7,321 nucleotides of DNA from Mailhella sp. (lineage in GTDB: Bacteria; Desulfobacterota; Desulfovibrionia; Desulfovibrionales; Desulfovibrionaceae): the NCBI GenBank assembly GCA_024404335.1, contig JAKSQA010000048.1, positions 1-7,321 on the forward strand, in the 5' to 3' direction. This document shows positions 1 to 5,370 of the stretch, in pieces. The position numbers and the translations under genes are program-made. A model generated the notes under the pieces. The model saw only the letters and a list, made by a program, of their open reading frames with translations, did not search any database and was not told the origin of the DNA. Position 1 is the stretch's first letter. The number at the start of each line of letters is the position of its first letter.

Positions 1-1
1 C

Positions 2-583
2 AACAGGCTCCTGCTGGCGAAGCTCTTCACGAAGCCGGCGAACATGCTCGTGCTCGACGAGCCGACCAACGACCTCGACATGGAGACGCTGGAGCTGCTT
101 GAGGAGCTGCTCTCCGGATTCAAAGGGACGGTCATCGTGGTGAGCCATGACCGCGCATTCCTCGACGAGCTCGTGACGGGCACCATCGCCCTTGAGGGCG
201 ACGGGAAGGTCCGCGAGTATGTGGGGGGCTATACCGACTGGCTGCGCCAGCGGCAGAAGCCCGAAGAGAGGAAGGAGGCTCCCGCGAAGGCGGGCTGGAA
301 GGACGGCGCCCCGAAGAAGAGGCGCCTGAGCTACAGGGAGCAGCAGGAGAAGGCGGCGCTCCTGAAGGAGCAGGAGGAGCTTCCGGCGAGGCTGGAGGCA
401 CTGGAGGCCGAGCAGGCCCGCCTTGAGGAGGAGATCGCCGATCCCGGTCTTTTCTCCCGCGATCCGGACGGATTCAATGCGAGGATCTCCCGCCTGCCCG
501 AAGTGGAGGAGGAGCAGCTCGCGCTTCTTGAGCGCGTGGACGAGATAGAGGCCCGCCTGAGGGAGCTCGACATGACGGAGTGA
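2..583 (+). CDS. uup: ABC-F family ATPase, Uup type (5'-truncated by window edge)
   Basis: The visible 193 residues are the C-terminal part of an ABC-F protein, a soluble tandem-ATPase family that acts on ribosomes; the gene enters already open from the left edge. The first residues, NRLLLAKLF, are the helix that normally follows the LSGGE signature, which must lie just outside the window. Next come the Walker B and D-loop (LVLDEPTNDLD), the H-loop (VVSHDRAF), and the segment VREYVGGYTDW, which closes the second ATPase domain and closely resembles E. coli Uup. A Lys/Arg-rich linker (KKRRLSYREQQEK) leads into a Glu/Leu-rich antiparallel coiled coil ending at the stop. This C-terminal domain separates Uup from the other ABC-F types, and in E. 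coli it is reported to bind DNA. The family is linked to relief of stalled ribosomes and to precise transposon excision. The stop codon is followed by a small hairpin and then the convergent terminator shared with ftsK. Confidence 0.92.
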   Translation, partial: NRLLLAKLFTKPANMLVLDEPTNDLDMETLELLEELLSGFKGTVIVVSHDRAFLDELVTGTIALEGDGKVREYVGGYTDWLRQRQKPEERKEAPAKAGWKDGAPKKRRLSYREQQEKAALLKEQEELPARLEALEAEQARLEEEIADPGLFSRDPDGFNARISRLPEVEEEQLALLERVDEIEARLRELDMTE

Positions 584-608
584 TGCCGTGCCGGCATCGC
601 GGGCATAC

Positions 609-658
609 GGAAACGCAGGAAGGCCGGGGGCTTTTGCTCCCGGCCTTCCTGCGTTTCC
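609..658. terminator. Convergent, probably bidirectional terminator between uup and ftsK
   Basis: A perfect 20-bp inverted repeat (609-628 with 639-658) encloses a 10-base loop. It lies between the stop codons of two genes that converge. The outer part of each arm is GGAAA/TTTCC, so transcripts from either strand end the hairpin with a short run of three U's, the usual look of a two-way terminator. A clean T-tract is missing on both sides, so efficiency is uncertain. A second, smaller hairpin (gatgccg, loop tgc, cggcatc; 582-598) overlaps the uup stop codon and may help block reverse decay. Structure is seen directly; the terminator role is inferred from its place. Confidence 0.65.
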
Positions 659-668
659 CATGGGGCTC

Positions 669-3600
669 CTATCTGTGGATGACGGACCTGGGCTTCGCCC
701 CGCCGCCGTCGGACTGGCCGACGATGCCGTCCTTCTCCATCTGCTCGTAGAAGCGGGCGGCCCTGTTGAAGCCTATGCGGAACCGGCGCTGGAGAAGCGA
801 TATGGAGACCTTGCCCGTTTCGTAGACGAACTGGGTGGCTTCCGCATAGAGGGGGTCGTCGGCGATGTCCCCGCCCCTGGCATGGGACGCATCAAGGGAT
901 TCGGGGGCGGCGTCCTCCTCCTCGTCGCCGTACTTCGAGAAGTCCACCTGGTAGTCGGGCTTCTGCTGGCGCTTCCAGAATCCCACGACTTCGGCGACGT
1001 CGTGGTCGCTGACGAAGGCGCCGTGCAGCCTGCGGATGTTGTCTCCGTTGGGCTTGAAGAGCATGTCGCCCATGCCGAGGAGCTTTTCGGCGCCTACGGT
1101 GTCGAGGATGGTGCGGGAGTCCTGCCCGTTCGTGACCTGGAAGGCGATGCGGCAGGGGAAGTTCGCCTTGATGAGGCCCGTGACGACGTCGACACTGGGC
1201 CTCTGGGTGGCGATGATGAGGTGCAGGCCGGCGGCGCGGCCCATCTGGGCGAGGCGGATGATGGGGCCCTCCACCTCCTTGCGCTTCATCTGCATGAGGT
1301 CGGCGAGCTCGTCGATGACTATGACGAGGAACGGCATCGGCTCGAGGTCCAGCTCCCGTCCGTCCTTGTCGCGGGGGATGGGGCCGCCTGCCTCGACCTG
1401 GGCCCTGAGCTCCCTGATGCGGTCGTTGTAGCCGGTGATGTTGCGCACCATGGCGTCGGAGAACACGTCGAGGCGGCGCATCATCTCGTCGACGGCCCAG
1501 AGCAGGGCGTTCTTCGTGAAGTCCATGTCGGTGACGACGGGATGGACCAGATGCGGAAGGTCGGCGTACATGGAGAACTCCACGCGCTTCGGGTCGACGA
1601 GGATCAGCTTCATCTCGTCGGGGCGTGCGCGGAAGAGCAGGCTTATGAGTATGGAGTTGAGGCAGACGCTCTTGCCCTTGCCGGTGGCGCCGGCGACGAG
1701 CAGATGGGGCATCTTCGCGAGGTCCGCGGAGACGGGGACGCCGCTGATGTCCTTGCCGAGCGCGATGCTCAGCAGCGACCGGGCTTCGGTGAAGCTCGAG
1801 TGTTCTATGATCTCGCGGAAGAAGACGGTCTGGCGCTTGTCGTTGGGCACCTCGATGCCTACGGTGTCCGTTCCCGGCACGGGGGCCTGCATGCGCACGG
1901 CAAGGGCCTTGAGCGACATGGCGAGGTCGTTGGCGAGGTTCGTGATGCGGGTGGCCTTCACGCCGGGGGCGGGCCGGACCTCGAACATGGTGACGACCGG
2001 GCCGGGCGTGATCCGGGCGAGGTCGGCATTGACATTGAAGTTCCTCAGGCATGTGATGACGGCCTCGCCCTGCTGGAGGAGCATCGCGCGGTCGGGGCGG
2101 CTGAGCGCCGCCGTCTCGGGTATGGCGTCAAGCAGCTCCGTGGTGGGCATGGCGTACTGCCTGCGCGGCTTGAGGACGGGCCTCGGGGCAGGCTCGGGCT
2201 GGAGAGGCGTGGCCGGTGCGGCGGAAGGCGTATCGAGCTCCTCCTGACGCGCCAGGGCGTCGCTGACTTGCCGGTCCAGGCTCTCGCGGTCCTCTGCGTC
2301 GATTTCATCCTCCGGAAGGGGGGTATCATCCGCAGTCCGGGGGGCAGGCGTCTGCGCCGTGGACCGTCCGGGTGCTTCCGCAGCTTCGGTGAATCCCACG
2401 GCGGCGGCGCTTTCGGGCTCGTCGAGGCTCAGGGCGGCAGGGCGCTCTTCGGAATTTCCGGCGGGAGCAGCGGCGTCATCGCCGTTCAGCTGAAGATCGA
2501 AGCCGTCCTTTTCCGGTGCGGGTCCGGAGACGGGCTCGGCCTGGGGGGCGGCTCCGTCGAGATCGAGAAGGAGGGAGGCGGTTCGGAGCTCCCCGGCGCC
2601 GGGGAGGACATCGGCCGGGCTGCCGGATGCGGGCGGCGCCGTCTGGGCATCGGAGACATCACAGAAGGAGAGGGCACTGTCGGCGGATGCTGCAGCGTTT
2701 CCGGAAGCGGTTTCCCGTGGTTCGGAGGCCGGAGCAGACTGAGGCTGTTCCGGCTGGACCGAGGCATTTTGGGGGAATCCGGCAGGGGCGTCGGCGGGAG
2801 CTGCGGCGTCATCGTCGTCCGGCAGAAGTTCGAGTCCGTCCTTTTCCGGCGCAGGTTCGGAGAGGGGTGCGGCCTGGGGGGCGGCTCCGTCGAGGTCGAG
2901 AAGGAGGGGGCCGGAAGAGGTTCGGGAATCTCCGGCGTCGGGGAGGTCATCCAACGCCGTGCCTCTGGGGGCGGTCAGTGCATCAGGCTCGTCGAAGGGG
3001 TCGTTGATGAGGAAGGCGGGGCCGCTGTCGGCGGATGCGGCAGCGTTTGCGGAAGCGCTTTCCCATGGCTCGGAGGCCGGAGCGATCTGAAGCTGCTCCT
3101 CCTGATCCGTCCCGCCATGGAGCGAGGCATCCCCGGCCGCTTCATCCTGCGCGGGAAGCCCCTGCGCCTCACGGATGATGTCGAATTCGGGAGCGGCGGG
3201 CTCCTCATCCTTCTGCGGGCGTCGGGGGCGGGGGATCCGCAGATTCCTGAGCCTGTTCAGCTTTTCGGCGAAATCGGGCCGGGGCAGGCCTTCGTCTCCC
3301 ATGTCGGGGATGAGTTTGGAGACTGCGGCGGCGAGGGCCAGGATGATGGCCAGCCAGGAGATGCTGAAGGAGAGCTCCATGGCTATGAGGAAGATGAAGC
3401 CCCATACGAGGACCGACCCCACGGGGCTGAAGAACACATAGGAGGAGGCGCTCAGGTATGTCCCGAGCAGGCCGCCGCCGCGGATTCCGTGCCAGCTGAT
3501 GTCCAGTGCCGAGGCGAAGGTGACGGTGCAGGCGAAGAGCAGAAGGTAGCCGATCCAGCGGTACCATTTGATGACGATCCAGCGGGAGACGAAGCCGGCG

Positions 3601-3845
3601 CCCACGGCGAGGAAGAATATGATCCAGAGGAAGGCCCCGAGGCCGCAGGAATCGACAAGGAATCCGGAAAGATAGGCGCCGAAGAGCCCGGCCGCGTTGT
3701 GGACGGCGGGCAGCTTCGCCCTGCTGACGGCGAGGTTGAACGTCGGGTCGCTGATGTCGTAGCTCCAGAGGCTGAGCAGCATGAGCAGACCGCAGAAGAG
3801 GAAAAGCAGCCCAAGCAGTTCGCGTATCAGCCTGTGTCCGTACAT
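669..3845 (-). CDS. ftsK: DNA translocase FtsK (1058 aa)
   Basis: FtsK is the septum-anchored ATPase that pumps chromosome ends to the division site and activates XerCD recombination at dif. Residues 1-180 hold four or five hydrophobic segments (about 9-28, 53-87, 97-115 and 143-176), the membrane anchor. Residues about 185-560 are an acidic, Ala/Pro-rich disordered linker with an internal duplication. The alpha domain (about 575-700) contains FEVRPAPGVKATRITNLAND. The RecA-like motor has Walker A GATGKGKS (719-726), the DPKRVEF segment (751-757), Walker B LVIVIDE (840-846) and IIATQRPSVDVVTG. Residues about 996-1058 form the winged-helix gamma domain (SLLQRRFRIGFNRAARFYEQME), which reads polar KOPS sites. 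I chose the ATG at 3845 because it gives the expected MYGHRLIRELLGLLF anchor start; upstream codons in the frame run back through efp. The protein is longer than a minimal SpoIIIE (about 790 aa) and shorter than E. coli FtsK (1329 aa), mostly through linker size. Confidence 0.96.
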   Translation of the reverse strand: MYGHRLIRELLGLLFLFCGLLMLLSLWSYDISDPTFNLAVSRAKLPAVHNAAGLFGAYLSGFLVDSCGLGAFLWIIFFLAVGAGFVSRWIVIKWYRWIGYLLLFACTVTFASALDISWHGIRGGGLLGTYLSASSYVFFSPVGSVLVWGFIFLIAMELSFSISWLAIILALAAAVSKLIPDMGDEGLPRPDFAEKLNRLRNLRIPRPRRPQKDEEPAAPEFDIIREAQGLPAQDEAAGDASLHGGTDQEEQLQIAPASEPWESASANAAASADSGPAFLINDPFDEPDALTAPRGTALDDLPDAGDSRTSSGPLLLDLDGAAPQAAPLSEPAPEKDGLELLPDDDDAAAPADAPAGFPQNASVQPEQPQSAPASEPRETASGNAAASADSALSFCDVSDAQTAPPASGSPADVLPGAGELRTASLLLDLDGAAPQAEPVSGPAPEKDGFDLQLNGDDAAAPAGNSEERPAALSLDEPESAAAVGFTEAAEAPGRSTAQTPAPRTADDTPLPEDEIDAEDRESLDRQVSDALARQEELDTPSAAPATPLQPEPAPRPVLKPRRQYAMPTTELLDAIPETAALSRPDRAMLLQQGEAVITCLRNFNVNADLARITPGPVVTMFEVRPAPGVKATRITNLANDLAMSLKALAVRMQAPVPGTDTVGIEVPNDKRQTVFFREIIEHSSFTEARSLLSIALGKDISGVPVSADLAKMPHLLVAGATGKGKSVCLNSILISLLFRARPDEMKLILVDPKRVEFSMYADLPHLVHPVVTDMDFTKNALLWAVDEMMRRLDVFSDAMVRNITGYNDRIRELRAQVEAGGPIPRDKDGRELDLEPMPFLVIVIDELADLMQMKRKEVEGPIIRLAQMGRAAGLHLIIATQRPSVDVVTGLIKANFPCRIAFQVTNGQDSRTILDTVGAEKLLGMGDMLFKPNGDNIRRLHGAFVSDHDVAEVVGFWKRQQKPDYQVDFSKYGDEEEDAAPESLDASHARGGDIADDPLYAEATQFVYETGKVSISLLQRRFRIGFNRAARFYEQMEKDGIVGQSDGGGAKPRSVIHR
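2457..3104 (-). repeat. Degenerate tandem duplication within the ftsK linker
   Basis: Two copies of a segment of 300-315 bp lie in tandem in the linker. Copy A is about 2790-3104 (residues 248-352) and copy B about 2457-2756 (residues 364-463). Shared protein blocks are APASEP.E(S/T)AS.NAAASADS, LLLDLDGAAPQA.P, PAPEKDG and DDAAAPA. The offset is 348 bp (116 codons) at the first block and 333 bp (111 codons) at the later ones, so the copies differ by a 15-bp in-frame indel between blocks. DNA identity is visible too, for example ctggggggcggctccgtcga in both copies, which suggests a fairly recent in-frame duplication rather than mere compositional bias. Confidence 0.75.
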
Positions 3846-3855
3846 CGCCTTAATG

Positions 3856-3859
3856 CTCC
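3856..3859 (-). promoter_or_regulatory. Candidate ribosome binding site of ftsK
   Basis: On the minus strand GGAG lies 10 bases before the ATG at 3845 (GGAGCATTAAGGCGATG). The spacing is a little long; AAGG sits two bases before the start and is too close to serve. The site supports the chosen start but is not strong, and no clear -10/-35 pair is visible between the efp terminator and this point. Confidence 0.4.
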
Positions 3860-3883
3860 GAATCGGCCCCGTGGAGGGGTAGT

Positions 3884-3903
3884 GCGGCGTGCCGGCACGC
3901 CGC
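3884..3903. other. 20-bp perfect dyad upstream of ftsK
   Basis: The sequence gcggcgtgccggcacgccgc is its own reverse complement. It lies about 40 bases before the ftsK start and 26 bases past the efp T-tract. On the minus strand an overlapping hairpin, GGCAC-GCGGC-GTGCC (3894-3908), uses part of the same bases, so the two foldings exclude each other. It could be an operator for a dimeric protein, a second terminator stem or an RNA switch in the ftsK leader. No T-run follows it, which argues against a simple terminator. Its function is unknown. Confidence 0.5.
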
Positions 3904-3929
3904 GTGCCGTGCCCTGCAGGCGGGGCGGG

Positions 3930-3967
3930 AAAAAAAAGAGGCGGGAAGACGCCCGGCGTTTGCCCGC
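3930..3967 (-). terminator. Rho-independent terminator of efp
   Basis: Read on the minus strand, GCGGG pairs with CCCGC (3963-3967 with 3941-3945). Inside it, ACGC pairs with GCGT (3956-3959 with 3949-3952) around a CGG loop. The stem is followed by CTC and eight T's (3937-3930). It begins about 20 bases after the efp stop. It should separate most efp transcription from ftsK, though read-through is possible because the stem has two mismatches between its halves. Confidence 0.75.
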
Positions 3968-3988
3968 ATCGCCGTAAGGCAGGGGGGA

Positions 3989-4546
3989 TCAGTCGCGGCC
4001 GAGGTACTCGCGGGTGCGGGTATCGACCTTGACGCGGTCGCCTTCGTTCACGAAGATCGGCACCTGGATGACGACGCCGGTCTCGAGGGTGGCGGGCTTG
4101 GTCACGTTGGAGACGGTGTCGCCTTTGACGCCGGGTTCGGTCTGGGTGACGGTCATGACGAGGCTGACGGGGATTTCGATGTCGATGGGCTGCCCGTTGT
4201 AGAGAAGCACGCGGCACTGCTGGGATTCGAGCAGGAAGTCGGCCTTGCCGTCGGTTTCGGCTTCAGGCAGGTTGATCTGCTCATAGGTGGTCATGTCCAT
4301 GAGGACGAGGTCGGTGCCTTCGCGGTACAGGAACTGCATGTCGCGCTGTTCCATGTCGGGCTTGCCCACCTTTTCGCCGGAGCGGAAGGTGTTGTCCACA
4401 ACGCGGCCGTTCAGGATGTTGCGGAGCTTGGTGCGGACCATGGCGCCGCCCTTGCCGGGCTTGAAGTGCTGGAATTCGACGATTTCGAAGGGGGTACCGT
4501 CGATCTCGATCTTCAGACCGCGGCGGAAGTCAGTAGTGGAATACAT
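3989..4546 (-). CDS. efp: Translation elongation factor P
   Basis: EF-P binds between the P and E sites of the ribosome and restores peptide bond formation at runs of proline. The 185-residue length is standard. Three beta-barrel domains follow the usual order: the KOW-like N domain (about 1-65), the central OB domain (about 66-128), and the C-terminal OB domain (about 130-185), with the signature [23 protein letters not shown] and the C-terminus RTREYLGRD. The loop [15 protein letters not shown] carries the lysine (K32) that aligns with E. coli K34, the residue that receives beta-lysine there. Because this tip residue is Lys, rhamnosylation by EarP, which needs Arg, is excluded. No modification gene lies nearby. 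I chose the ATG at 4546 because [14 protein letters not shown] is the family start and a GGAGG lies six bases ahead. It is transcribed away from engB and ends in an intrinsic terminator. Confidence 0.97.
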   Translation of the reverse strand: MYSTTDFRRGLKIEIDGTPFEIVEFQHFKPGKGGAMVRTKLRNILNGRVVDNTFRSGEKVGKPDMEQRDMQFLYREGTDLVLMDMTTYEQINLPEAETDGKADFLLESQQCRVLLYNGQPIDIEIPVSLVMTVTQTEPGVKGDTVSNVTKPATLETGVVIQVPIFVNEGDRVKVDTRTREYLGRD

Positions 4547-4552
4547 GGGGAG

Positions 4553-4557
4553 CCTCC
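4553..4557 (-). promoter_or_regulatory. Ribosome binding site of efp
   Basis: The minus strand reads GGAGG, six bases (ctcccc) and ATG. This near-consensus site fixes the efp start at 4546 and rules out the 65-residue upstream extension that the open frame would allow. Confidence 0.85.
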
Positions 4558-4583
4558 GGGAAGGAAATATGGTATGGTGCGCA

Positions 4584-4622
4584 GGCCGGAGCACCGGCCC
4601 GCATCCGCCGGCCCGGAAGGGC
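4584..4622 (-). other. GC-rich structured segment in the efp leader
   Basis: Two compact hairpins lie in the untranslated leader of efp if transcription starts near 4679. GGCCGG pairs with CCGGCC around a four-base loop (4584-4589 with 4594-4599), and GCCC pairs with GGGC around a TTCC loop on the minus strand (4611-4614 with 4619-4622). Neither sequesters the efp ribosome binding site in an obvious way. They could stabilise the message or be simple consequences of high G+C. I do not recognise a known riboswitch. Confidence 0.35.
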
Positions 4623-4682
4623 GGGCGGAGTGTTTGCCTTTTAAGGCGGAGCAGGATAATCTCACCTGTCTGCAAAGCAAGA

Positions 4683-4688
4683 TATATT
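4683..4688 (+). promoter_or_regulatory. Possible -10 element for engB
   Basis: TATATT matches the sigma-70 -10 consensus at five of six positions and sits in the only AT-rich patch of the divergent gap, giving a leader of about 35 bases before engB. The bases where a -35 should be (about 4660-4666) are a poor match. An alternative pair is TTGCCT (4634-4639) with GATAAT (4655-4660), spaced only 15 bases. Neither is convincing. Confidence 0.25.
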
Positions 4689-4713
4689 GTCCGATACAGC
4701 CGCACTTTGTCAA
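4686..4713 (-). promoter_or_regulatory. Candidate sigma-70 promoter for efp
   Basis: The minus strand carries a perfect -35, TTGACA (4713-4708), then 16 bases, then GACAAT (4691-4686), which matches the -10 consensus at four of six positions. Transcription would start near 4679, giving efp a leader of about 130 bases. The promoter overlaps the DNA encoding the engB 5' leader, so the two divergent genes share this control region. Confidence 0.5.
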
Positions 4714-4715
4714 CA

Positions 4716-4723
4716 GAAGAGGA
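4716..4723 (+). promoter_or_regulatory. Ribosome binding site of engB
   Basis: The purine run GAAGAGGA ends five bases before the ATG at 4729. It favours this start over the in-frame TTG at 4687, which has no such site and would place coding sequence over the efp promoter. Confidence 0.75.
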
Positions 4724-4728
4724 ACACC

Positions 4729-5370
4729 ATGGCCGAAACAACTCCTGAAAAAAGCCCCTGCGCCCTGCCTGAGCTCGAACTCCTGGCCACTCTGTACACG
4801 CTGGGCCAGCTTGACGCCGCAGCGCACGACATGCCTCAGATCGCGCTTGCCGGGAGATCGAACGTGGGCAAGTCGTCTCTCATAAACGCCCTGGCCCGCA
4901 GGAAGAAGCTCGCCAAGGTCAGCTCGGAGCCGGGCAAGACGCGCTCCGTCAACCTGTTCCTCGTCAAGCCCGACGGGTTCTGCCTCACCGACCTTCCGGG
5001 GTACGGATATGCCCGCCGCGGGCATGAGGAGCGCAGGAGCTGGGCGGAGCTCATCAGGAAGTACCTTGAGGACACGCCCACGCTGAAGGCCCTTGCGCTG
5101 CTCATCGACTGCCGCATCCCCATGCAGGAGTCGGACCGCGTGATGGCGGATTTCGCCAGGGCCCACAGGCTGCCCGTCATCGGCGTGCTGACGAAGTCCG
5201 ACAAGTGCACGCTCAGGGAGCGCGCTGCGCAGCAGAAGGCATGGGAGAAGGTGCTGGGCATGAGGCCCGTGTGCGTCTCGTCGGTGTCGAAGCTGGGCAT
5301 CGCGGAGCTCTGGGGCCTGCTCCGTGCCGCGGGAGCCCCTGCCTCCGAAGCCGGAGAGGAATCCGAATGA
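4729..5370 (+). CDS. engB: Ribosome biogenesis GTP-binding protein EngB (YihA/YsxC)
   Basis: EngB is a small, usually essential cytoplasmic GTPase of the TrmE-Era-EngA-EngB class that helps late assembly of the large ribosomal subunit. The 213-residue product has all the GTPase motifs: G1 GRSNVGKSS (42-50), G2 threonine 71 in [10 protein letters not shown]3 DLPGYGYA (88-95, the EngB hallmark), G4 TKSDK (155-159) and G5 SSVSKLG (184-190). [17 protein letters not shown] and the DMPQIALAG strand are the normal family N-terminus. The C-terminal tail is short and acidic (SEAGEESE). The ATG at 4729 has a good ribosome binding site. The stop codon overlaps the start of the helicase gene (ATGA), so the two are very likely co-transcribed and translationally coupled. 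It diverges from efp, another ribosome-related gene, across a 182-base gap. Confidence 0.96.
   Translation: MAETTPEKSPCALPELELLATLYTLGQLDAAAHDMPQIALAGRSNVGKSSLINALARRKKLAKVSSEPGKTRSVNLFLVKPDGFCLTDLPGYGYARRGHEERRSWAELIRKYLEDTPTLKALALLIDCRIPMQESDRVMADFARAHRLPVIGVLTKSDKCTLRERAAQQKAWEKVLGMRPVCVSSVSKLGIAELWGLLRAAGAPASEAGEESE
5353..5360 (+). promoter_or_regulatory. Ribosome binding site of the helicase gene, inside engB
   Basis: GGAGAGGA lies six bases before the ATG at 5367, within the last codons of engB. Together with the ATGA stop/start overlap it marks 5367 as the helicase start. Confidence 0.8.

Noticed and set aside
2486..3007. Small open frames on both strands in the Pro/Ser-rich part of ftsK
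   Set aside because: They are frame-shifted readings of the repetitive linker with low-complexity Pro/Arg/Ser products, and have no ribosome binding sites or conserved content.
587..3897. The shared ten-mer cgtgccggca at 587-596 and 3888-3897 as a dispersed repeat
   Set aside because: Ten bases of G/C-rich sequence can recur by chance in such DNA, and the flanks of the two sites differ.
588..3977. A 1129-codon open frame on the plus strand, antisense to ftsK
   Set aside because: It mirrors ftsK almost exactly. High third-position G+C in ftsK removes stop codons from the opposite strand. The product is Gly/Val/Glu-rich with no recognisable domain, and it runs through both terminators.
3846..4217. 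An N-terminal extension of ftsK of 124 codons
   Set aside because: It overlaps efp in another frame and crosses the efp terminator. The extension is Arg/Pro-rich shadow sequence, whereas the ATG at 3845 gives the normal membrane-anchor start.
4687..4728. A TTG start for engB, 14 codons upstream
   Set aside because: There is no ribosome binding site before it, and the extra residues do not resemble the family. The ATG at 4729 has GAAGAGGA at a proper distance.
4547..4741. A 65-codon upstream extension of efp
   Set aside because: It would cover the promoter and leader and enter engB. EF-P is normally 185-190 residues and starts as here, with GGAGG six bases before the ATG at 4546.
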